This document shows positions 1-10,849 of a stretch of DNA of 64,000 nt, piece by piece. The DNA comes from Chondrosia reniformis (taxonomy: Eukaryota; Porifera; Demospongiae; Chondrillida; Chondrillidae). The stretch is from assembly GCA_947172415.1 (NCBI GenBank), contig OX359194.1, positions 682,001 to 746,000 on the forward strand, written 5' to 3'. How positions within the stretch are numbered: the stretch's first letter is position 1; every line of letters starts with the position of its first letter. A program made the translations under genes and the position numbers. The notes beneath the pieces are model-generated. The model made no database searches, was not told where the DNA came from, and saw only the letters and a program-made list of their open reading frames with translations.

Positions 1-540
1 TATGGAGTATATTCAATGGGTTTTTGAAATTTTGATGAAATTTTAAATTTGCCCTATCTCTCACCATACATTAATTATGTATACAAGAATTTAATGTACA
101 TTGCGGGCTGTAACTCTACCAAATTGACATATATGAAGCTGGTTCTTTGTGTCAGCTTTCACAGTCACCTATGGAGTATATCCAATGTGTTTTTGAAATT
201 TTGATGAAATTTTAAATTTGCACTATCTCTCACTATACATTAATTTTGTATATATACAAGAATTTAATGTACATTGAGGACTGTAACTCTACCAAATTGA
301 CATATATGAAGCTGTGACTTTGTGTCAGCTTTCACAGTCACCTATGGAGAATATTCAATGTGTTTTTGAAATTTTGATTCAACTTAAAATTTGCCCTATC
401 TCTCACCATACATTAATTTTGTATACCAGAATTTAATGAACATTGAGGGCTGTAACTCTACCAAGTTGACATAAATGAAGCTGTGACTTTGTGTCAGCAT
501 TCACAGTCACCTATGGAGTATATCCAATGTGTTTTTGAAA
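1..540. repeat. Satellite array (~169-bp monomer), left fragment
   Basis: About three tandem monomers of the AT-rich satellite that dominates the left half of the window. Each carries the landmarks gctgtaactctaccaaattg, cagctttcacagtcacc, gtttttgaaattttgat and tctctcaccatacattaatt. The array runs off the left edge of the window. It stops abruptly at 540/541 inside a monomer, after gtttttgaaa, where a truncated core copy begins. No coding function is supported. Confidence 0.95.
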
Positions 541-1069
541 TAGAGGTTGGTAGCGCTTAGACTCTGAAGCTGTCTCCTAATCGGTTGGTGCCATAGAGAC
601 GTGCTCACCAATAATCCGGATTTCGGGGGGGTTCCACGTAATGTGGGATTGGCATCTGATATCTTAGGATTCATATGAGTCGGCCATATCGAGAAGAACT
701 GGTTCTTCTCACGCAAGTGACACCCAAAGCTCAACTCGGCAGAGCGTTACCACCGATCCCGGCCTCTGAGCGTCGTGGATGGTAGCGTTCGGTATGGTCC
801 AACTTTTCTTCTTTGCAGTTTCGTTGGCCGTCGATTGACAAAATTTCACTTTAACCAGATCCATATATTAAATATGGATAGATAGTGCTTCAATAACAAT
901 CAAGTGCTACACAGTGCATTTTCCAATATATAATAAAATTTAGAAAGTCTTCTAGATTTTCAGATATAGTATCGAATTTTATCGTTACATACACCTTCTA
1001 ACGGTCGGCCATATATAATATTACGCAATTATCTCTATATAGTACAAAATAGTACGTAAAACTATAGTT
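541..1069. repeat. Core element copy 1, truncated
   Basis: Non-satellite sequence nearly identical to the right part of the cores at about 21933-23251 and 29518-30847. It starts at the equivalent of 22723, so the left ~0.8 kb is missing and the break joins directly to a satellite monomer. It contains the GC-richer segment 541-830, the perfect 9-bp inverted repeat at 691-710, and an AT-rich tail leading into the next array. Its function is unknown. A non-autonomous mobile element or an array-embedded spacer are both possible. Confidence 0.8.
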
Positions 1070-4000
1070 CTGTAACTCTATCAAATGGAAAGATATGAAG
1101 CTGTAACTTTATGTCAGCTTTCACAGTCACTTCTGGAGGATATCCAATGTGTTTTCGAAATTTTGATTCAACTTAAAATTTGCCCTATCTCTCACCATAC
1201 ATTAATTTTGTATACAAGAATTTATTGTACATTGAGGGCTGTAACTCTACCAAATTGACATTTATGAAGCTGGGACTTTGTGTCAGTTTCACAGTCACCT
1301 ATGGAGAATATCCAATGTGTTTTTGAAATTTTGATTCAACTTAAAATTTGCCCTATCTCTCACCACACATTAATTTTGTATACAAGAATTTAATGAACAT
1401 TGAGTGCTGTAACTCTACCAAATTGACATATATGAAGCTGGGACTTTGTGTCAGCATTCACAGTCACTTCTGGAGGATATCCAATGTGTTTTTGAATTTT
1501 GATGAAATTTTAAATTTGCCCTATCTCTCACCATACATTAATTATGTATACAAGAATTTAATGTACATTGAGGGCTGTAACTCTACCAAATTGACATATA
1601 TGAAGCTGGTTCTTTGTGTCAGCTTTCACAGTCACTTATGGAGTATATCCGATGTGTTTTTGAAATTTTGATGAAATTTTAAATTTGCACTATCTCTCAC
1701 CATACATTAATTTTGTATACAAGAATTTAATGTACATTGAGGGCTGTAACTCTATCAAATTGACATATATGAAGTTGTGACTTTGTATCAGCTTTCACAG
1801 TCACTTCTGGAGTATATCCAATGTGTTTTTGAAATTTTGATGAAACTTTAAATTTGCCCTATCTCTCACCATACATTAATTTTGTATACAAGAATTTAAT
1901 GTACATTGAGGGCTGTAACTCTATCAAATTGACATATATGAAGCTGTGACTTTGTATCAGCTTTCACAGTCACTTCTGGAGTATATCAAATGTGTTTTTG
2001 AAATTTTGATGAAACTTTAAATTTGCTTTATCTCTCACCATACATTAATTTTGTATACAAGAATTTAATGAACATTGAGTGCTGTAACTCTATCAAATTG
2101 ACATATATGAAGCTGGGACTTTGTGTCAGCTTTCACAGTCACCTATAGAGTATATCCAATGTGTTTTTGAAATTTTGATGCAACTTAAAATTTGCCCTAT
2201 CTCTCACAATACATTAATTTTGTATACAAGAATTTAATGTACATTGAGGGCTGTAACTCTATCAAATTGACATATATGAAGCTGTGACTTTGTATCAGCT
2301 TTCACAGTCACTTCTGGAGTATATCAAATGTGTTTTTGAAATTTTGATGCAACTTAAAATTTGCCCTATCTCTCACCATACATTAATTTTGTATACAAGA
2401 ATTTAATGTACATTGAGGGCTGTAACTCTACCAAATTGACATATATGAAGCTGGTTCTTTGTGTCAGCATTCACAGTCACTTCTGGAGGATATCCAATGT
2501 GTTTTTGAATTTTGATGAAATTTTAAATTTGCCCTATCTCTCACAATACATTAATTTTGTATACGTACAAGAATTTAATGTACATTGAGGGCTGTAACTC
2601 TACCAAATTGACATAAATGAAGCTGTGACTTTGTGTCAGCATTCACAGTCACCTATGGAGTATATCCAATGTGTTTTTGAAATTTTGATGAAACTTTAAA
2701 TTTGCTTTATCTCTCACCATACATTAATTTTGTATACAAGAATTTAATGAACATTGAGTGCTGTAACTCTAACAAATTGACATATATGAAGCTGGGACTT
2801 TGTGTCAGCATTCACAGTCACTTCTGGAGTATATCCAATGTGTTTTTGAATTTTGATGAAATTTTAAATTTGCCCTATCTCTCACCATACATTAATTTTG
2901 TATACAAGAATTTATTGAACATTGAGGGCTGTAACTCTACCAAATTGACATATATGAAGCTGGGACTTTGTGTCAGCATTCACAGTCACTTCTGGAGGAT
3001 ATCCAATGTGTTTTTGAATTTTGATGAAATTTTAAATTTGCCCTATCTCTCACCATACATTAATTATGTATACAAGAATTTAATGTACATTGAGGGCTGT
3101 AACTCTACCAAATTGACATATATGAAGCTGGTTCTTTGTGTCAGCTTTCACAGTCACTTATGGAGTATATCCAATGTGTTTTTGAAATTTTGATGAAATT
3201 TTAAATTTGCACTATCTCTCACCATACATTAATTTTGTATACAAGAATTTAATGTACATTGAGGACTGTAACTCTACCAAATTGACATATATGAAGCTGG
3301 GACTTTGCGTCAGCTTTCACAGTCAACTATGGAGTATATCCAATGGGTTTTTGAAATTTTGATTCAACTTAAAATTTGCCCTATCTCTCACAATACATTA
3401 ATTTTGTATATATACAAGAATTTAATGTACATTGAGGGCTGTAACTCTACCAAATTGACATATATGAAGCTGGGACTTTGTGTCAGCTTTCACAGTCACC
3501 TATGGAGTATGTACAATGTGTTTTTGAAATTTTGATTCAACTTAAAATTTGCCCTATCTCTCACAATACATTAATTTTGTATACAAGAATTTAATGTACA
3601 TTGAGGGCTGTAACTCTATCAAATTGACATATATGAAGCTGTGACTTTGTATCAGCTTTCACAGTCACTTCTGGAGTATATCCAATGTGTTTTTGAAATT
3701 TTGATGAAACTTTAAATTTGCTTTATCTCTCACCATACATTAATTTTGTATACAAGAATTTAATGAACATTGAGTGCTGTAACTCTATCAAATTGACATA
3801 TATGAAGCTGGGACTTTGTGTCAGCTTTCACAGTCACCTATGGAGTATATCCAATGTGTTTTTGAAATTTTGATTCAACTTAAAATTTGCCCTATCTCTC
3901 ACCATACATTAATTTTGTATACAAGAATTTAATGTACATTGAGGGCTGTAACTCTATCAAATTGACATATATGAAGCTGTGACTTTGTATCAGCTTTCAC

Positions 4001-6990
4001 AGTCACTTCTGGAGTATATCCAATGTGTTTTTGAAATTTTGATGAAACTTTAAATTTGCTTTATCTCTCACCATACATTAATTTTGTATACAAGAATTTA
4101 ATGAACATTGAGTGCTGTAACTCTATCAAATTGACATATATGAAGCTGGGACTTTGTGTCAGCTTTCACAGTCACCTATGGAGTATATCCAATGTGTTTT
4201 TGAAATTTTGATGCAACTTAAAATTTGCCCTATCTCTCACCATACATTAATTTTGTATACAAGAATTTAATGTACATTGAGGACTGTAACTCTATCAAAT
4301 TGACATATATGAAGCTGTGACTTTGTGTCAGCTTTCACAGTCACCTATGGAGAATATTCAATGTGTTTTTGAAATTTTGATTCAACTTAAAATTTGCTTT
4401 ATCTCTCACCATACATTAATTTTGTATACAAGAATTTAATGTACATTGAGGGCTGTAACTCTATCAAATTGACATATATGAAGCTGTGACTTTGTATCAG
4501 CATTCACAGTCACTTCTGGAGTATATCCAATGTGTTTTTGAAATTTTGATGAAACTTTAAATTTGCTTTATCTCTCACCATACATTAATTTTGTATACAA
4601 GAATTTAATGAACATTGAGTGCTGTAACTCTATCAAATTGACATATATGAAGCTGGGACTTTGTGTCAGCTTTCACAGTCACCTATGGAGTATATCCAAT
4701 GTGTTTTTGAAATTTTGATGCAACTTAAAATTTGCCCTATCTCTCACCATACATTAATTTTGTATACAAGAATTTAATGTACATTGAGGGCTGTAACTCT
4801 ACCAAATTGACATATATGAAGCTGTGACTTTGTGTCAGCTTTCACAGTCACTTATGGAGTATATTCAATGGGTTTTTGAAATTTTGATGAAATTTTAAAT
4901 TTGCCCTATCTCTCACCATACATTAATTATGTATACAAGAATTTAATGTACATTGAGGGCTGTAACTCTACCAAATTGACATATATGAAGCTGGTTCTTT
5001 GTGTCAGCTTTCACAGTCACCTATGGAGTATATCCAATGTGTTTTTGAAATTTTGATGAAATTTTAAATTTGCACTATCTCTCACCATACATTAATTTTG
5101 TATACAAGAATTTAATGTACATTGAGGACTGTAACTCTACCAAATTGACATATATATATGAAGCTGTGACTTTGTGTCAGCTTTCACAGTCACCTATGGA
5201 GAATATTCAATGTGTTTTTGAAATTTTGATTCAACTTAAAATTTGCCCTATCTCTCACAATACATTAATTTTGTATACAAGAATTTAATGAACATTGAGG
5301 GCTGTAACTCTACCAAATTGACATAAATGAAGTTGTGACTTTGTGTCAGCATTCACAGTCATCTATGGAGTATGTACAATGTGTTTTTGAAATTTTGATT
5401 CAACTTAAAATTTGCCCTATCTCTCACCATACATTAATTTTGTATACAAGAATTTAATGTACATTGAGGGCTGTAACTCTATCAAATTGACATATATGAA
5501 GCTGTGACTTTGTATCAGCTTTCACAGTCACTTCTGGAGTATATCCAATGTGTTTTTGAAATTTTGATGAAACTTTAAATTTGCTTTATCTCTCACCATA
5601 CATTAATTTTGTATACAAGAATTTAATGAACATTGAGTGCTGTAACTCTATCAAATTGACATATATGAAGCTGGGACTTTGTGTCAGCTTTCACAGTCAC
5701 CTATGGAGTATATCCAATGTGTTTTTGAAATTTTGATGCAACTTAAAATTTGCCCTATCTCTCACCATACATTAATTTTGTATACAAGAATTTAATGTAC
5801 ATTGAGGACTGTAACTCTATCAAATTGACATATATGAAGCTGTGACTTTGTGTCAGCTTTCACAGTCACCTATGGAGAATATTCAATGTGTTTTTGAAAT
5901 TTTGATTCAACTTAAAATTTGCTTTATCTCTCACCATACATTAATTTTGTATACAAGAATTTAATGTACATTGAGGGCTGTAACTCTATCAAATTGACAT
6001 ATATGAAGCTGTGACTTTGTATCAGCATTCACAGTCACTTCTGGAGTATATCCAATGTGTTTTTGAAATTTTGATGAAACTTTAAATTTGCTTTATCTCT
6101 CACCATACATTAATTTTGTATACAAGAATTTAATGAACATTGAGTGCTGTAACTCTATCAAATTGACATATATGAAGCTGGGACTTTGTGTCAGCTTTCA
6201 CAGTCACCTATGGAGTATATCCAATGTGTTTTTGAAATTTTGATGCAACTTAAAATTTGCCCTATCTCTCACCATACATTAATTTTGTATACAAGAATTT
6301 AATGTACATTGAGGGCTGTAACTCTACCAAATTGACATATATGAAGCTGTGACTTTGTGTCAGCTTTCACAGTCACTTATGGAGTATATTCAATGGGTTT
6401 TTGAAATTTTGATGAAATTTTAAATTTGCCCTATCTCTCACCATACATTAATTATGTATACAAGAATTTAATGTACATTGAGGGCTGTAACTCTACCAAA
6501 TTGACATATATGAAGCTGGTTCTTTGTGTCAGCTTTCACAGTCACCTATGGAGTATATCCAATGTGTTTTTGAAATTTTGATGAAATTTTAAATTTGCAC
6601 TATCTCTCACCATACATTAATTTTGTATACAAGAATTTAATGTACATTGAGGACTGTAACTCTACCAAATTGACATATATATATGAAGCTGTGACTTTGT
6701 GTCAGCTTTCACAGTCACCTATGGAGAATATTCAATGTGTTTTTGAAATTTTGATTCAACTTAAAATTTGCCCTATCTCTCACAATACATTAATTTTGTA
6801 TACAAGAATTTAATGAACATTGAGGGCTGTAACTCTACCAAATTGACATAAATGAAGTTGTGACTTTGTGTCAGCATTCACAGTCATCTATGGAGTATGT
6901 ACAATGTGTTTTTGAAATTTTGATTCAACTTAAAATTTGCCTTATCTCTCACAATACATTAATTTTGTATACAAGAATTTAATGTACATT
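1070..6990. repeat. Satellite array, ~35 monomers
   Basis: Head-to-tail ~169-bp monomers. The distance between successive gctgtaact landmarks at 1912 and 2081 is exactly 169. Variants of 168 bp lack one A in gtttttgaa(a)ttttgat, and others carry an extra tata. Monomers differ mainly at a few diagnostic sites (ctgggact/ctgtgact/ctggttct; gagggct/gaggact/gagtgct). Short open frames here come from the 168-bp variants and are not genes. The right part is a higher-order repeat. Confidence 0.95.
3857..6906. repeat. Higher-order repeat: two 1525-bp blocks of nine monomers
   Basis: Positions ~3857-5381 and ~5382-6906 match at a constant offset of 1525 bp (nine monomers). This includes private variants such as atattcaatggg at 4861/6386 and the extra tata in the monomers at 5150/6675. 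A 72-codon open frame is therefore repeated identically at 5070 and 6595. Block duplication on top of monomer repetition indicates unequal exchange within the array. Confidence 0.85.
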
Positions 6991-8121
6991 TATTGCTGTA
7001 ACTCTATCAATCACTAACATATGAGACTAATACGTGATGTCAGCATTCACAGGCATGTATGAAACATTTGTAAAACGTATTTGAAGTTTATAATGTATGT
7101 TCATCTTTTCCCTCTCTCTCACAATAGCTATTTACGTACGTATAGAAAGAATAATTTAAAACATTTTTGGAGTTACAGTTTCCTTTAAAAACATTATTTA
7201 ACATATATCTAGAAATTAGAATATATTTATATACGCTAAAACGTAAGTTTGGAATTAGACTTAGAGTAATTCATACAGCCGGGTCAGTTGCAATATCGAT
7301 CATAAACATTAATATCGTCAAGGCGATAAATATCGGTCCTCGCACTATATCCAGTTTTCTGTATCATGAAAAGTCGCTCTCCTCCCTCCACCAAGACACA
7401 TACAGGCTTTTACCCATTTGCCACAGTTTTGAAATGTATTGGAAATACTGCGTATGTGTGTAAAATTGCTTGGAACCATTTACTGATCTAGAATTAGAGT
7501 GGAATAAATTGACGATTTCTCGAAAATAATTGGGATCAGAAAAGTCGTTCTCCTCGGCCCATCAAGACACTTACCGGATTATTTCCGCTTTCCGCAGTTT
7601 TCAGATGAACCACAAATACTCCCTATGTCTTTAAACTTGCTTGAAACAGTTCACCGATCTGGAAATAACGAGAAATATATAAAAAAAGTCCCAACCACAA
7701 CCGTTTTCTTTGGACAAAACTTCATATAAATGAGTCGGCCATATCGAGAAGAACTGGTTCTTCTCACGCAAGTGACACCCAAAGCTCAACTCGGCAGAGC
7801 GTTACCACCGATCCCGGCCTCTGAGCGTCGTGGATGGTAGCGTTCGGTATGGTCCAACTTTTCTTCTTTGCAGTTTCGTTGGCCGTCGATTGACAAAATT
7901 TCACTTTAACCAGATCCATATATTAAATATGGATAGATAGTGCTTCAATAACAATCAAGTGCTACACAGTGCATTTCTCAATGTATAATAAAATTTAGAA
8001 AGTCTTCTAGATTTTCAGATATAGCATCAAATTTTACCGTTACATACTGCTAACGGTCGGCCATATATAATATTACGCAATTATCTCTATATAGTACAAA
8101 ATGGTACATAAAACTATAGTT
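6991..8121. repeat. Core element copy 2, internal deletion
   Basis: Starts with a strongly diverged terminal satellite monomer (6991-7150). An AT-rich stretch and two diverged direct repeats of ~171 bp follow, beginning gaaaagtcg at 7368 and 7539. Compared with copies 3 and 4, about 200 bp is missing at 7730 (equivalent to 22658-22858). This removes most of the GC-rich segment but keeps the inverted repeat at 7746-7765. The open frame at 7167-7463 recurs in copy 4 but has no recognisable domain and is probably chance. Confidence 0.8.
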
Positions 8122-8763
8122 CTGTAACTCTATCAAATGGAAAGATATGAAGCTGTGACTTTGTGTCAGCATTCACAGTCACCTATGGAGTATGTCCAAT
8201 GTGTTTTTGAAATTTTGTTGCAACTTAAAATTTGCCCTATCTCTCACCATACATTAACTTTGTATACAAGAATTTATTGTACATTGAGGGCTGTAACTCT
8301 ACCAAATTGACATATATGAAACTGGGATGTTGTGTCAGCTTTCACAGTCACTTATGGAGTATATCCAATATGTTTTTGAAATTTTGATGAAACTTAAAAT
8401 TTGCCCTATCTCTCACCATACATTTATTTTGTATACAAGAATTTAATGTACATTGAGGGCTGTAACTCTACCAAATTGGCATATATGAAGCTGGGATGTT
8501 GTGTCAGCTTTCACAGTCACTTATGGAGTATATCCAATGTGTTTTTGAAATTTTGATGAAACTTTAAATTTGCCCTATCTCTCACCATACATTTATTTTG
8601 TATACAAGAATTTAATGTACATTGAGGGCTGTAACTCTATCAAATTGACATAAATGAAGCTGGGACTTTATGTCAGCATTCACAGTCACCTATGGAGTAT
8701 ATCTAATGTGTTTTTGAAATTTTGATTCAACTTAAAATTTGCCTTATCTCTCACCATACATTA
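8122..8763. repeat. Satellite array, ~4 monomers
   Basis: Short array between core copy 2 and the 3' flank of RPTP gene A. It ends inside a monomer at catacatt/aaatgcac (8763). The same junction occurs at 33856 beside gene B, so the array edge was duplicated together with the gene. The monomers share private variants (gggatgttgtg, attaactttg) with those at 32750-33856. Confidence 0.9.
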
Positions 8764-9038
8764 AATGCACAAATTCAATATACGTATAATGGTTCCACAC
8801 ATGATACTGTTGTCAATGAAGTCTGTGAGTTATATCTCAAAGAATTACACAACTATAATCATGCTGGATATGCACTATATAGTACACGATTGTTGTTCAA
8901 GTAGTGTCTATATATCCATATACTGTATTTTATCCTCTAATTCATTTTCTTAAAATGCACAAATTCAATATAAGTATAAGATGGTTTCACACATGATACT
9001 GTTGCTAATAAAGCAGTCTGAGAGTATATCTCAAAGAA
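8764..9038 (-). repeat. 3' flank of RPTP A with duplicated gene tail
   Basis: Two copies of a ~90-bp segment beginning aatgcacaaattcaatata lie at 8764-8852 and 8954-9048. The right-hand copy runs into the stop codon of gene A, and the left-hand copy is a duplicate of that 3' end. Between them is a spacer with gcactatatagtacacg and ttgttgttcaagtagt, which also occurs beside gene B (33962-34045) and beside the relic at 21650-21735, each time next to satellite. The gene's 3' UTR should lie here, but I did not find a clear polyadenylation signal. Confidence 0.6.
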
Positions 9039-10849
9039 TTACACAACTTTAAAATTAGCATAATTATCAAAGGAATCGATGTAAGCTTGAAGTATTTCAT
9101 AACATAACTTGTACTGCTCCTGCATGGAGAAAGGGACAGTACAGAGGTATAGAAATTGTTTGATTGTTTGATTTTAATGATATACTTATACGCATGAGTG
9201 GTGTTAAAAACTCACCACAGTGGAGACCATGTTGGGTCTTTGTACTCTAATGGCTTTGATAGTCTGAAATATGTCAACTTCTTTTTCTACTTTGACTCTC
9301 TCAGTCTCAGCCATGACAGTAATGAACACACCAGTACGACCCATACCATCGCTAAAACAGTAAAATGTTACTTTAAATATATAGATAAACACTGGTGACA
9401 TTTACATTTCACGTACATGTCTGTTACGTATATTTGATATAGTAATTATGAAATGCTTACTCGCACATGACAATGACAGGTTTTTCAGATCCACACTTCT
9501 TCTTCTCTACATCTGCAATCATCCTCATTAATGGAGTTATCTGAACAGGACCGTCAGCCTTCCAGTCACTTGAGTGAAACAAGGTCAACTCCAGGGGTTT
9601 GGATTCAGGCTGGAAAATAAGGAAATGTACAGAAATATTATAGAAGAAAGGGAAATTACAAGGTTGTATATATAGTGAAAAAGAATAGTTAATACTGTAT
9701 ATAATACAAAAAGAAAAACAGTTTCTATCAATTATACAGGTACATGTAAATATATAGTCATTGTAAATATGCTATAGCTATACATGTCACAAGGCCCATA
9801 CCTTTCTCTTATTTGAAACATTTAGAGTGTAGGTGATGTAACCTTGATTTTCTTTAGCATTTATCAGGTCTACTTTGAGAAAGCTGTACTTGGTTGTTAT
9901 GATCTTTCCACTAGGCCAAAATTGTACACATGATTCCTATGATAATATGTAAGAAAGGATTGTAACGAATGTGTCAATTTTTAAAATATGGTACCCGCAC
10001 TTTAACCAATAAGGTAATGATGTTGGTACTGGTATCGAACGTAACCAGTCTTAAAATTATCAGTACCGGCACTTTAATGCAATACATTCTGTTACTGGTA
10101 CCGGTACTCTAGCCATAAACATACCACAATGGTAAGGTGATATGATTAATTAACATTTTGTAAACTACTCATTACCTGTTCATTCTCCATAAAATCACAC
10201 AGTAGTACAATCACAGAAGTCTTCAACTGCCAGACCAGCTCCCAAAAGTCATCTCTAGTGTGCATCAGTGGAGACTGAGCAGCTATAAAGGATTGTTCAC
10301 TGGAGTAGCTCTATAGAAAATTAGGAGTAGAGATCTAGAGATTTTCACTGTATATTTCAGCATGATTATGAATGTAAAATACGGTATCATGATCAGTAGA
10401 TATATATATAGACTGTACTTGATTCCTAGATATATAAAAAAAACTTACATTTATAAGTGAAGCATTAAAATAATCATTTCCATTCTCTGATGTTCTTCCA
10501 GAAATATGAATATGATTAACGGAATCTATGTAAGGATGTATATATGTATATACGTATATTAAATAAGATATTTAGGTTTTGAATGTCAAATCACTATATG
10601 TAGATTAGGGACTAATAATTTGACCTTAAAAATGTACATGTACAATTGGCAGATCTTCGCTTTTGGCTCCTTTTATGAACATACTGTTGTACAGTAATAA
10701 TTTTACAAACAGTATATACTCATTTAGATAGTACAGATTTTCAACTCACAGGGGAATCTATCTTTGTATCTGTTCTTCCAAGCAACTGGACTCTCCTGGG
10801 AATACTGTATATCTTCACTGCAAACACTCTTTGACACACTATTCAAAGT
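9039..10849 (-). other. RPTP A D2 domain exons (degenerate phosphatase domain)
   Basis: Seven exons encode the membrane-distal D2. The substrate region has [10 protein letters not shown] and [10 protein letters not shown]. The position of the mobile acid loop reads DWKADGPVQ instead of WPDHGVP. The signature loop reads [15 protein letters not shown] across the junction 9461/9351: the Cys and Arg of Cx5R are present, but the His before the Cys is Met and the Ser-Ala after it is Asp-Asp. D2 domains of RPTPs are often inactive and regulatory. This pattern fits that, but loss of activity is inferred. Confidence 0.8.

Noticed and set aside
507..734. Minus-strand frame beginning MSFGCHLREK in the core copies as a protein gene
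   Set aside because: It is 75-76 codons, has no recognisable motif, and differs at its end between truncated and full cores. Conservation is explained by recent duplication of the DNA.
541..860. A U1/U2/5S-type RNA gene in the GC-rich core segment
   Set aside because: Compared from memory with conserved snRNA and 5S motifs, no sustained match was found.
1348..7463. Plus-strand open frames of 72-163 codons in the satellite and core as genes
   Set aside because: They recur with every monomer, follow repeat length variants, have no domain or splice context, and are absent wherever the monomer is 169 bp.
9198..9398. Plus-strand frames opposite PTP exons (also 34293, 48665, 60442, 15598, 40258)
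   Set aside because: They are antisense shadows of the minus-strand exons, whose sequence matches PTP, FN3 and Ig families.
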